This document shows, piece by piece, positions 44,852-53,305 of a DNA stretch of 64,000 nt (within the stretch, counting starts at the first letter, position 1; each line of letters begins with the position of its first letter). The DNA comes from CAIYPG01 sp903864555 (GTDB lineage: Bacteria; Pseudomonadota; Gammaproteobacteria; Burkholderiales; SG8-39), in assembly GCA_947474715.1 (NCBI GenBank), contig CANJJT010000009.1:1-64000 (forward strand), written 5' to 3'. The translations under genes and the position numbers were made by a program. The notes beneath the pieces were generated by a model. It was not told where the DNA came from. It made no database searches and saw only the letters and a program-made list of their open reading frames with translations.

Positions 44852-45657
44852 ATCCCGCTCCTCTCAACTAAAATCCGGTTGGTCGTCCGATAAATCCCCG
44901 CCTGCGATCTTTCCGAATGCTCCAGGTGCGTCCCCAGGCGTGTGCAGGCGCTGTGGATGTGCAGACGCAAGGCTTGCACCGCCAGCTCCGACTTGCCACC
45001 CTCGATGGCATCCAGGATCAGGCAATGCTCGCGCCACGGGCCCAGGCCCTGCTCGCTGTAGCCTTCGACGCGCCGCTTGAGAATTACCCGGTCGAAGATG
45101 GCGGCCAGCACGTTGCCCAGATAGCGGTTGCCAGTGGCACCCGCCAGCGTGAGGTGAAAACACCGGTCTTCCTGCAGTCGCTCGGCGGTGATGTTCTTCT
45201 GGATGAGTTCCTTGTAACGCCGGTTGATCGCCTTCAGTTCCTTGAGCGTTGCTTTGGGAACGCCACGGCGCATGGTCTCCTGCAAGGCGAAGGCCTCCAG
45301 CGCCTCGCGGGTCTCGTACAGCTCGCGCGCCTCGGCGGCATCGATCTGGGCCACGAAGAAGCCGCGGTTCTGGATGCGCGTGACATAGCCTTCCTGGTAG
45401 AGGCGCTCCAGGGCCTCGCGCACCGGCGTGCGAGACACGCCCAGCATCTCGGCCAGCGACTGGTGGGTGAGCTTGTGCCCCGGCCGCAGATGGTTCGAGA
45501 GGATGGCAGCCTTGATGGCGTCGTAGGTGGATTGCACGCGCGCCAGCGCCGGCCCGTCGTCGCCCGCGCCGCCTGCATCATCACCCGGCGCCTGTGCGGG
45601 CCCGGGATTCCGGGCCCCGCCCCGCCCCGCCATCATGTGCGCCCAGCCCGCATTCAC
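44848..45657 (-). CDS. GntR-family transcriptional regulator, FCD type
   Basis: About 269 residues. A glycine/alanine-rich leader (residues 1-35) precedes the winged helix-turn-helix (TYDAIKAAILSNHLRPGHKLTHQSLAEMLGVSRTPVREALERL) and the C-terminal FCD ligand domain with candidate metal ligands DRCFHLTLAG and late His residues. The GTG at 45657 overlaps the stop of the preceding Bug gene (GTGA) and follows AAGG; an ATG at 45636 lacks a ribosome binding site. FCD regulators often bind organic acids. The gene is sandwiched between two Bug genes with 4-bp overlaps at both ends. Confidence 0.88.
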   Translation of the reverse strand: MNAGWAHMMAGRGGARNPGPAQAPGDDAGGAGDDGPALARVQSTYDAIKAAILSNHLRPGHKLTHQSLAEMLGVSRTPVREALERLYQEGYVTRIQNRGFFVAQIDAAEARELYETREALEAFALQETMRRGVPKATLKELKAINRRYKELIQKNITAERLQEDRCFHLTLAGATGNRYLGNVLAAIFDRVILKRRVEGYSEQGLGPWREHCLILDAIEGGKSELAVQALRLHIHSACTRLGTHLEHSERSQAGIYRTTNRILVERSGI

Positions 45658-46640
45658 TCGACCTTGAGTCCCAGCTTGCGGATCAGGTTGGACCATTGTT
45701 CGACGTCCTTGCTGATGCGCCGGGAAAACTCCTCACGTGTATCGCCCACCGCATCCATGCCGTTGTTACGCGCCCAATCGCGCATTTCCGGCCCATGCAG
45801 CACGGCAACGGATGCCCGGTGAACTGCGGTCAGGATGCTCTCCGGTGTCTTGATCGGTGCAAGCAGGCCATACCAGATGCCCAGGTCGTAATCTGGCAGG
45901 CCGGTCTCGCTGGCCGTCGGCAGTTCCGGCCAGAAGCCGGCGCGCTTCGCTGTGGAAACAGCCAACGCCCGCACCTTGCCTGAGCTTGCCAGCGGCTTGC
46001 TGCTGGTGATCGTCAGTATGGCGAAGTCGATTTCATTGGCCAGCAGCGCCGTGGCCACCGGCCCGCCGCCCTTGTAGGGCACATGCTCGGCCTGAACGCC
46101 CGCCATGGCCAGGAACAACTCGGTTGCCAGATGCAAGGAGCTGCCCAGGCCGGGAGTGCCGTAGTTGAGCTTTTTCGGACTCTGTCTAGCCAGTGCAATC
46201 AGTTCTGACACCGACTTGGGGGCCATCTGGCTGTTCACCAGGATCACCGCCGGGTAGGTCACGATCGTGGTTAGCGGCGCGAGGTCGCGCTTCACCTCAT
46301 AAGTCGGGTTCTTCTTCAGCAGCCCGTCGGTGATGATGGCGGCACTGTGGAACAGCAGCGTATAGCCATCGGGGGCGGCCTTGATCACCCATTCGGTGCC
46401 GACAGCGCCACCGGCCCCTGCCCGGTTCTCGATGATGACCGACTGGCCGGTATTCGCCGACATCTGCTGGGCAAAGGTGCGCGACAGCGCATCGCTCGCG
46501 CCGGCCGGTGCAAACGGCACTACCAGCCGCACCAGCCGCGCCGGATAGTCCGCAGCCTGGACCATGCCCGGCACCCCCGACAACATGCACAGCAGTCCTG
46601 TCCCGATACTTCTTGCGAAACTTGCTTTTGCAGAAAACAT
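45654..46640 (-). CDS. Bug-family periplasmic binding protein
   Basis: 328 residues, signal peptide ending near GMVQAAD (about residue 30), then YPARLVRLVVPFAPAGASDALSR and AGAGGAVG. The first loop reads AGASDA, with Asp retained. AAAGGAGGAAGC precedes the ATG at 46640; the 12-residue in-frame extension is discarded. It lies 32 bp after the acyl-CoA synthetase stop and overlaps the GntR gene. Confidence 0.9.
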   Translation of the reverse strand: MFSAKASFARSIGTGLLCMLSGVPGMVQAADYPARLVRLVVPFAPAGASDALSRTFAQQMSANTGQSVIIENRAGAGGAVGTEWVIKAAPDGYTLLFHSAAIITDGLLKKNPTYEVKRDLAPLTTIVTYPAVILVNSQMAPKSVSELIALARQSPKKLNYGTPGLGSSLHLATELFLAMAGVQAEHVPYKGGGPVATALLANEIDFAILTITSSKPLASSGKVRALAVSTAKRAGFWPELPTASETGLPDYDLGIWYGLLAPIKTPESILTAVHRASVAVLHGPEMRDWARNNGMDAVGDTREEFSRRISKDVEQWSNLIRKLGLKVE

Positions 46641-46672
46641 GCTTCCTCCTTTGATGTCAGAACCACCCAGTG

Positions 46673-48805
46673 TCACGACCGGCTTTTCACCAGCGCATCC
46701 ACAGCCAGCACACCACCCTGGCCCGGCATCACGAATACCGGGTTGAGTTCGATCTCCTGCATCGATGAATCACATTGCGCGAATCGTGCCGCAAGCCCCA
46801 GGGCCGCATCGACGAGCGCTCCGGCGTCCGCCGCCGGCTTGCCACGGAAGCCCTTGAGCAGCGTGGACAGCTTCAGACGGGCGACCAGTGCGATCACCTG
46901 TCCGCGCGTGACCGGCATGGCCAGATAGCCGAGGTCGCGGAACAACTCCACCGCGATGCCCCCGGTGCCGATCGCCAGCACAGGCCCGAAATCGGGATTG
47001 CGAATGATGGAGAGCACCGCTTCGACGCCGCCGGGCACCATCTCCTGCACCAGCACCCCCGCATCGGGTTTGCCCAGGCGCTGGCGCACCGTCGCCGCCG
47101 CACCCGCCACATCGGCCGCGGATGCCACATTCAGCAGCACCAATCCCAACTCGGTCTTGTGATCGGAATCCGCGGGCAGCGCCTTCACGACCACCGGGAA
47201 CTGCAGGCCGGCGCAGGCCGAGACTGCGTCATCCGAAGACCGCAGGATGCGCCAGCCCGGCATGCCGATGCCCGCATCCGCGAGGAAGGTGGCGGTTTCC
47301 TCCCAGGTACGCGGCACACTGCTGCCCCTGGCCATGCCTGCCGGTCTGCCTTCCGGAGTGCCTGACGGTTCGCCAGCGGCACGTGCCAGCAGCTCGCGCC
47401 CCTTGTACAGCCAGTTGAGGTAACGGGCTGCCTCGGCGGCATCGCGCGCCGCCAGCACGCCCGCCCCGAGGAAGTCGCGCCGGACTTCCGGCGCCAGGCG
47501 ATCGCCGAGGAAGGTGAGCACCACCGGCACCTGTTTCTCACGCGCGAGAGTCTTGAAAGCCTCGGCTTTTTCCACGACCTCGATCGGACCGCGGTTGGCG
47601 AACTGGATGATGAGAGCCTCGGTGTTCGGATCATCGGTGATGAGATGCAGGCTCTTGTCGAACATCGCCGGATCTGAGAGCACCATGGCGGTCAGGTCGG
47701 TGGGATTATCAGCCTGCCCGAAAGCCGGGAGCACCTGCTTCAACTGCGACACGGTTTCAGCTTCGAAGGTCGCCAGCGGTATGCCGTGCGCCTCGCACAG
47801 GTCCGCAGTCAGCGCGCGCGTGCCACCGGGCACACTGAACACCGAAACACCGCCGGTGGCGCCATGCCGCGGCGGCAGCGGACAGAAGGTGAACACTTCG
47901 GCCGCCTCGATGAGGTCAGTGAGGCTGTCCACCTGGATCACCCCGGCCTGGTCGAGCACGTCGCGATACACCGCATAGCTCGAGGCAATCTTGCCGGTGT
48001 GCGAGGCGGCAGCTGCCTGGCCGATGGCGCTGTTGCCCGACTTGAGCGCCACCAGCTGGATGCCGCGCGCGCGCGCGCGCGCGGCCAGTGGCAGCAGCCG
48101 CGCACCATCGTTCAGACCCTCGATGAAAAGCAGCACCACCTTCACGTCATCCTGCCCGATGATCCATTCCAGATAATCGAGCACGTTCATGACCGTCTCG
48201 TTGCCCACGCTCACCACATAGGCGCAGCCCACCCCGTTCTCCTGCAGATGGCGGGCAATGGAACCGGTGATCGCGCCGCTCTGGCCCAGGATGGCAATGG
48301 GCGCATGGTGCAGGTGTTCGCGGCGCGCTGCCGAGCCGAAGGTGAGGAGCACGCGGCTCTTCACCGACCACACACCCTCGCAGTTGGGCCCGACGATGGG
48401 CATGCCGGTGCCGTGCGCCGCCTGCGCCAGCTGTGCCGCCAGTTCACGCCCGCCCTCCACTTCCTCGAAGCCCGAAGTGAACACGATGCACGAACCCATG
48501 CCCTTGCGTGCGCAGGCGGCCACGGTGTCGACCACCTCTTCGGCTGCCACCATCACCAGGGCCACATCGGCCGGCTCGGGCAGCGATTCGATGTCCGGAT
48601 AGCAGCGCACGCCGCCCAGTTCCTGGTATTTTGGATTGATCGGGTAGATCTTTCCGGCAAAGCCGCTCTTTTGCAGGATGGCCAGCGGCGCGCCATTCAA
48701 CTTGTGGGCGTTGCCCGACACCCCGATCAGGGCCACCGAGCGGGCACGGAAGATCCGGTCCAGCCGGCTGGAAAGGGATGAAACGCTACTGGCCTTGTCT
48801 TGCAT
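46673..48805 (-). CDS. ADP-forming acyl-CoA synthetase (acetate-CoA ligase family)
   Basis: 710 residues with the same order of domains as the product of 2709-4889: CoA-binding (SVALIGVSGNAHKLNGAP), ligase domain with the His in SHTGKIASS, and C-terminal ATP-grasp (QFPVVVKALPADSDHKTELGLV). It reversibly forms acyl-CoA with ATP hydrolysis to ADP. A perfect (CG)10 dinucleotide run inside the gene encodes ARARARG near residue 245 and is a potential slippage site. AGGAA is 5 nt before the ATG. It probably starts a run with Bug, GntR and Bug. Confidence 0.88.
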   Translation of the reverse strand: MQDKASSVSSLSSRLDRIFRARSVALIGVSGNAHKLNGAPLAILQKSGFAGKIYPINPKYQELGGVRCYPDIESLPEPADVALVMVAAEEVVDTVAACARKGMGSCIVFTSGFEEVEGGRELAAQLAQAAHGTGMPIVGPNCEGVWSVKSRVLLTFGSAARREHLHHAPIAILGQSGAITGSIARHLQENGVGCAYVVSVGNETVMNVLDYLEWIIGQDDVKVVLLFIEGLNDGARLLPLAARARARGIQLVALKSGNSAIGQAAAASHTGKIASSYAVYRDVLDQAGVIQVDSLTDLIEAAEVFTFCPLPPRHGATGGVSVFSVPGGTRALTADLCEAHGIPLATFEAETVSQLKQVLPAFGQADNPTDLTAMVLSDPAMFDKSLHLITDDPNTEALIIQFANRGPIEVVEKAEAFKTLAREKQVPVVLTFLGDRLAPEVRRDFLGAGVLAARDAAEAARYLNWLYKGRELLARAAGEPSGTPEGRPAGMARGSSVPRTWEETATFLADAGIGMPGWRILRSSDDAVSACAGLQFPVVVKALPADSDHKTELGLVLLNVASAADVAGAAATVRQRLGKPDAGVLVQEMVPGGVEAVLSIIRNPDFGPVLAIGTGGIAVELFRDLGYLAMPVTRGQVIALVARLKLSTLLKGFRGKPAADAGALVDAALGLAARFAQCDSSMQEIELNPVFVMPGQGGVLAVDALVKSRS
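48064..48083. repeat. (CG)10 microsatellite inside the acyl-CoA synthetase gene
   Basis: Twenty perfectly alternating C and G bases. Dinucleotide slippage by one unit would shift the reading frame, and the tract could also adopt Z-form DNA. It is unique in the window. Confidence 0.75.
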
Positions 48806-48880
48806 CGTGGTTCCTGTCAGTCATTGATCCGGTCATCGCCATGATGGCGGCCGGATCAATGCGGTGCGCCGGCAAACTTA

Positions 48881-48963
48881 GAGCGTCTGACAGCATTGCC
48901 GTCAGGCGCCCTGACTTAGGGGAGTGCGAGGGGATGTGTCCCCTCGCTTTGTCAGGCGCTCTC
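48881..48963 (-). repeat. 82-bp structured repeat, copy 1
   Basis: GAGCGTCTGACA at one end and TGTCAGGCGCTC at the other form 12-bp inverted ends with one mismatch. Inside are the hairpin GCGAGGGGATGTGTCCCCTCGC and a second GTCAGGCGCC block. Its reverse complement matches 51473-51553 at most positions. The element overlaps the stop codon of the CoA-transferase gene (48962-48964). Confidence 0.85.
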
Positions 48964-50170
48964 AATCCCCGAGCGCCGTGCTGGCCGCGAGCACGTCGGC
49001 CTCGTCCATCTTCAGCAGGCCGCGCAGCACCTCGTCGGTGTGTTCGCCCAGGAGCGGCGGCGGACGGCGAATGTCCCCACCGCAGTTGCTGAAGCGGAAC
49101 GGCACGCCCAGCTGGTGCAATTCGCCGCCCTCGTAAGGCATGGTCTGCACCATGCCGGGTGAGATCTGCTTCAGGTCTTCCAGCGCCGTGGGCAGGTCGT
49201 TCACCGGGGCGGCGGGTACATCGGCCGCATCCAGGATCTCCAGCCACTCACGCGTGGTTTTCGCACCCATGCAGCGATTGATCTCCGGGATCAGCTCGGC
49301 GCGGTTCTTCACCCGCAGCTGGTTGGTGGCAAAGCGCGCATCGGCGGTGAGCTGCGGCTGGCCGATGGCATTGCAGAACTCGCGGTAGGTCTTGTTGGTG
49401 CCTGCGCCCACCACCACATAGCCATCAGAGCTGGTAAAGGCCTGGTAGGGCACCAGCTGCGGATGGCCCGAGCCGATCGGCTCCACCTTCGCCTTGCCAT
49501 CGAGCACGGCCACCGAATAATTGATCAGCAGGCTCATGGTGGCATCGAGCATGGCCACGCTGACCTCCTGGCCTTCCCCGGTGCGCTCGCGGTCATAGAG
49601 CGCGGTGAGGATGGCCGTTGCCATGTAGATGCCACCGCCGAAATCGGCCATGGACACGCCCTGGCGCAGGGGATCTGTTGACCCCTCCATGCCGGTGATG
49701 CGCATCACCCCCGAGCGCGCCTGCACCGCGACATCCATGCCTGGCTTGGACGCCATGCTGCCTTCAGTGCCATAAGCGGAGATGTTGGCGTAGATGATCC
49801 GGGGATTGACCTTGCGCATGCTTTCATAATCCAGACCCAGGCGTTTGGTGACACCGGGCCGGAAATTCTGCACCACGACATCGGCCCATTCCGCGAGCTT
49901 GAGCATGGCCGCCTTGCCTTCAGCCGATTTCAACTCCAGGCAGACACTGCGCTTGTTTCGATTGATGGCAAGGAAGTAATCCCCGCCTACCCGCGGCATG
50001 TCCTTGGTGAACTTGTCGCTGACATTCATGAAGCGCGTCGAGTCCCCTCGACCGGGCTTCTCGATCTTGATCACGTCACAGCCGAGATCCGCCAGCACCA
50101 TGGTGCAGTAGGGCCCGGCCACCGTGTGGGTGAGATCGAGCACCTTCAAGCCTTCGAGGGGTTTGCGCAT
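48962..50170 (-). CDS. CaiB/BaiF family III CoA-transferase
   Basis: 402 residues. The catalytic Asp lies in VSMADFGGGIYMATAILTAL, followed by GEGQEVSVAMLDAT; the N-terminal GLKVLDLTHTVAGPYCTMVLADLG is typical. GAGGAAGG precedes the ATG at 50170; the 34-residue in-frame extension is dropped. It lies 11 bp downstream of the hot-dog dehydratase gene, suggesting it loads CoA onto a hydroxy acid that the dehydratase then converts, as in mesaconate/citramalate-type pathways (inference). Confidence 0.9.
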   Translation of the reverse strand: MRKPLEGLKVLDLTHTVAGPYCTMVLADLGCDVIKIEKPGRGDSTRFMNVSDKFTKDMPRVGGDYFLAINRNKRSVCLELKSAEGKAAMLKLAEWADVVVQNFRPGVTKRLGLDYESMRKVNPRIIYANISAYGTEGSMASKPGMDVAVQARSGVMRITGMEGSTDPLRQGVSMADFGGGIYMATAILTALYDRERTGEGQEVSVAMLDATMSLLINYSVAVLDGKAKVEPIGSGHPQLVPYQAFTSSDGYVVVGAGTNKTYREFCNAIGQPQLTADARFATNQLRVKNRAELIPEINRCMGAKTTREWLEILDAADVPAAPVNDLPTALEDLKQISPGMVQTMPYEGGELHQLGVPFRFSNCGGDIRRPPPLLGEHTDEVLRGLLKMDEADVLAASTALGD

Positions 50171-50181
50171 GGCAGCCTTCC

Positions 50182-51375
50182 TCAGGACTGCAGCGACACG
50201 TCGCGCGAGGGCAGGCGCACCAAGGCCGTGCCATTGCAGTTCTTCTCGCCACGCTGGTTGGTGCCCCACCATTCGATCTCGACCAGCGCGTCCTTGCCTT
50301 CCTTGCTCTTTTCGATGACCTGGCCGGTGAGCTTGGTCAGATCGCCCACCAGATTGGGCTTGGTCACGCGGCCGCCGAACTTGCGCACGAAACCATGGTC
50401 GCCCATCCAGTTGGTGACCAGGTGCGCGCCCCAGTTGGTTCGCTGCCAGCCCTGGTCGTAGGCGCCGGGCATGCCAATCTCTTGGGCGATCTCCACATCG
50501 AAGTGCCCGGCGGCCGGGTGCATGGGAATGTTCATGGTGGGCGAGTAATAGACATTGGCCGGATGGCGGTCGCGCTCGGCAAACGCCATTTTCATCACGT
50601 TATAGACCGTACGCCGGCCGGAGTAGAAGCCGACGATGTCCACCAGCGTGAGCGGCCCCTTGTACAGCACCGGCAGCGGATCGCCGATGTTGGTGTCCTC
50701 CCAGTAGCGCGGCTCGGCGCCGCGGCGGTATTCATCACGGTAGGCTGCGGCGATCTCCTCGAGATCCTCGTCGGAGTAGCGGTGCGGCGCGTCCTTGGTA
50801 TTAGGGCGGTCAAACTTGAAGCCGGCGCCAGTGCGAGCGCGCGGCACGCGCAGGGTGTCGTTCTCGACGCGGCAGACCAGCTCGCCCTGCTGATTGGTGA
50901 ACAGCACTTCGCCCACCTGGTTGACGAAGCGCGAAACGGCCTTGCCCTCCTTGACCTTCACGTCGATCACCCGGGCGCGCGCAGTGATGGTATCGCCGGC
51001 ATACACCGGCTTGAAGTGTTCCCAGCGCGAGCCGGCATAGATCCACTGGATGCCGGGCAAGCCCGGGGCGATAATGGCGCTGTCGATGGTGAACAGGAAC
51101 GTGGGCGGGGCGATCACGTTGCCCCAAATGGTGCGGCGTGCATAGGACAGGTCGCAGAACAGCGGGTTGTCATCGCCCACGCTGTAATTGGTCCAGCGCC
51201 GGATGTCATGCAGCGAAATCGGCTCGTAAAGGGATGGCATGTGCACATCGCGGCGCAGCCAGACGCCGATCAATTCGCGCGCCTTATCGATCTGCTCGTC
51301 GGTGAGCTGGGGAAAGGCCTGGTCGCCCTTGAGAAGTTTGGGAGCGACCTTCTCCTGCTTGGTATTGTTTGACAT
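50182..51375 (-). CDS. double hot-dog dehydratase (FAS1-like/MaoC-like)
   Basis: 397 residues containing an N-terminal FAS1-like dehydratase hot-dog (MPSLYEPISLHDIRRWTNYSVGDDNPLF, residues about 46-75) and a C-terminal MaoC-like hot-dog (PMHPAAGHFDVEIAQEIGMPGAYDQGWQRTNW). Such double domains hydrate or dehydrate acyl-CoA thioesters, e.g. mesaconyl-CoA or 3-hydroxyacyl-CoA relatives. The ATG at 51375 is preferred; the open frame extends upstream into the structured repeat. Together with the CoA-transferase it forms a two-gene unit bracketed by inverted repeat copies. Confidence 0.85.
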   Translation of the reverse strand: MSNNTKQEKVAPKLLKGDQAFPQLTDEQIDKARELIGVWLRRDVHMPSLYEPISLHDIRRWTNYSVGDDNPLFCDLSYARRTIWGNVIAPPTFLFTIDSAIIAPGLPGIQWIYAGSRWEHFKPVYAGDTITARARVIDVKVKEGKAVSRFVNQVGEVLFTNQQGELVCRVENDTLRVPRARTGAGFKFDRPNTKDAPHRYSDEDLEEIAAAYRDEYRRGAEPRYWEDTNIGDPLPVLYKGPLTLVDIVGFYSGRRTVYNVMKMAFAERDRHPANVYYSPTMNIPMHPAAGHFDVEIAQEIGMPGAYDQGWQRTNWGAHLVTNWMGDHGFVRKFGGRVTKPNLVGDLTKLTGQVIEKSKEGKDALVEIEWWGTNQRGEKNCNGTALVRLPSRDVSLQS

Positions 51376-51472
51376 CGTGGATCCCTGTTGTGGTTGAGTG
51401 ATGAGCCGTATCGTCCTGGTGGCTGAGGAACACTGGCCGTGGCAGTGCTTGCGTGACACCCTGGTGGACTTT

Positions 51473-51553
51473 GAGCGCCTAACAATGCGAGCGGACACAT
51501 CCCCTCGCGCTCCCCTAATTCAGGGCGCCTAACGGCAATTCTGTTAGGCGCTC
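51473..51553 (+). repeat. 82-bp structured repeat, copy 2
   Basis: GAGCGCCTAACA ... TGTTAGGCGCTC inverted ends with the same inner hairpin and GGGCGCC block as copy 1, in opposite orientation. The GCCTGAC to GCCTAAC change appears in both ends (TGTTAGGC), i.e. the pairing is kept. Confidence 0.85.
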
Positions 51554-51588
51554 TGAGTCTGCCCAAAGCCGCCCTGGCATGGCTTACT

Positions 51589-51619
51589 TTGCATGCAATC
51601 TTGCATGACATGCTAGCAT
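51589..51619. promoter_or_regulatory. twin palindromes upstream of an MmgE/PrpD gene
   Basis: TTGCATGCAA (51589-51598) and ATGCTAGCAT (51610-51619) are both perfect 10-bp palindromes 11 bp apart, with TTGCATGACATGC between and overlapping. They sit in an AT-richer stretch about 110 bp before the ATG at 51727 and are candidate regulator sites. The 51376-51726 gap otherwise holds the repeat at 51473-51553. Confidence 0.4.
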
Positions 51620-51726
51620 ACGTCATCGTCCCGCAACGCTGCGGCTCGGGCACAATCCGGCTGCAGCAGCCCGGATGGCTGTACGAGGTCCGGAAAATAC
51701 CGCACGCCAAACAAGGAGGAAACCGC

Positions 51727-53082
51727 ATGTCACTTACACGTGATCTTGGCGCCTTTGTCGCCGGCGTCCGCTTCGAGGATCTGCCCCCCGAAGCCGTGCA
51801 ATCCATCATGACCGCTTTTGCCGACACCATCAGTGTGGCTATCGCAGGCGCGCGCGAGGAGGCGCCGCTCATCGTGGCGCGCGCCCTCGCCTCCCGTGGC
51901 GACGAGAGCACGCTGCTCACCGGCGGGCGGGCCGCCGCGGTGGATGCGGCCCTCGTCAACGGCACCGCCGCCCACGCGCTCGACTACGACGACGTGGCAC
52001 AACAGGGCGGCCATCCCAGTGCGCCGCTGGTGGCCGCCATTCTGGCCGAGGGCGAGGCGCTGGGCGCCAGCGGCAAGCAGATGCTGACTGCCTATGCGGC
52101 CGGCTACGAGGTGTTCGCCGACCTCGCGCGGCGCGATCAGGACCAGCACCACAGCAAGGGCTGGCACCCCACGGGCATTTTCGGGGCCATCGGCGCCGCC
52201 GCTGCCTGCGCCAGCCTGCGCGGGCTCGATGGCACGCGTGCGGCCATGGCCCTGGGCATTGCAGCTTCGCAATCCGGGGGCCTGATGGCCAACTTTGGCA
52301 GCATGACCAAACCTTTCCATGCCGGCCGCGCCGCACAGTCCGGGGTGCTGAGTGCGCGACTGGCCGCCGAAGGCTTCACTGCGTCTGTCGATGCGCTCGA
52401 GGCGAGCCCCGGCTTCCTTGCGGCCGTATCGCCCGCGGGCAAGGTCGACGTGGAATCCCCGACGCGGGCCGGCAAGCCCTGGCAGATCTGCTCCAGCAAC
52501 CGGTTGGCCATCAAGAAGTACCCGGTATGCTTCTGTTCGCACCGGGCGCTGGACGGCATGCTCGATCTGCTCAAGAGCCATCCGATCAAGCCCGCGGATG
52601 TTGACAAAATCATTGTGCGCCTGAGCCGGCGCAACGCCAGCATCCTGCGCAGCCATCAGCCGCAGACCGGACTGGAGGGCAAGTTCAGCATGGAATTCGC
52701 CATGGCCTCCGCGCTGGTGGCAGGTCGCGCTGGTCTTCGCGAATTGACTGACGACTTTGTCCAGCGGCCCGAAGTGCAAAGCCTGGTGCAGCGCGTACAG
52801 ACCGAGCCCGATGACCGCGATGATCCTCAGCGTCCGGGCTTTGCCCTGCATGACCAGGTCACCGTGCACCTGCGCGATGGCCGCACCCTGGACAGCGGCC
52901 CCATCACCAACATCCGCGGCGACCCCGCACTTCCGCTGCAGCGCGACGAGGTCTGGGCCAAATTCGAGGACTGCCTTCAGATCGGCAATCCCAGGCTCAC
53001 ACCGCGCCCGCTGTTCGACATGGTCATGAGCCTGGACCGACTGCCCGCGGCGCGCGATCTCATGCGCCAGCTGACCGGATGA
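51727..53082 (+). CDS. MmgE/PrpD family protein
   Basis: 451 residues. The signature GTAAHALDYDDVAQQGGHPSAP lies near residue 78, with DQHHSKGWHPTGIFGAIGAAAA near 138 and KKYPVCFCSHRALDGML near 263. AAGGAGGAAACCGC precedes the ATG. It begins a plus-strand series (MmgE/PrpD, acyl-CoA dehydrogenase, Bug, NT5C-like, D-aminoacylase-like). The family's dehydratase or decarboxylase chemistry fits with acid catabolism, but the substrate is unknown. Confidence 0.88.
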   Translation: MSLTRDLGAFVAGVRFEDLPPEAVQSIMTAFADTISVAIAGAREEAPLIVARALASRGDESTLLTGGRAAAVDAALVNGTAAHALDYDDVAQQGGHPSAPLVAAILAEGEALGASGKQMLTAYAAGYEVFADLARRDQDQHHSKGWHPTGIFGAIGAAAACASLRGLDGTRAAMALGIAASQSGGLMANFGSMTKPFHAGRAAQSGVLSARLAAEGFTASVDALEASPGFLAAVSPAGKVDVESPTRAGKPWQICSSNRLAIKKYPVCFCSHRALDGMLDLLKSHPIKPADVDKIIVRLSRRNASILRSHQPQTGLEGKFSMEFAMASALVAGRAGLRELTDDFVQRPEVQSLVQRVQTEPDDRDDPQRPGFALHDQVTVHLRDGRTLDSGPITNIRGDPALPLQRDEVWAKFEDCLQIGNPRLTPRPLFDMVMSLDRLPAARDLMRQLTG

Positions 53083-53179
53083 AATCGATTGCGCATGAGG
53101 AGGGACTGAACAAGCGGGCTAGGCCCCCTAGTGTCTCCCCCAATTCAGAGCAAGCACTGCCTACCCTTTCCACACAATC

Positions 53180-53199
53180 GGAACACATTCAGTGTTTCC
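53180..53199. promoter_or_regulatory. imperfect palindrome upstream of an acyl-CoA dehydrogenase gene
   Basis: GGAACAC-ATTCA-GTGTTTCC in the 223-bp gap before the dehydrogenase start. It is a possible operator. The gap shows no gene. Confidence 0.3.
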
Positions 53200-53305
53200 A
53201 TAACAACCAGAAGCGCGCACGGGTCAGCACAATCGGCATCCGGCGCCAGGTGGTCGAAAAAAACAACACGATCCGAGAGGAGTGAGCGCAGGAAGCGCCT
53301 ACCGC

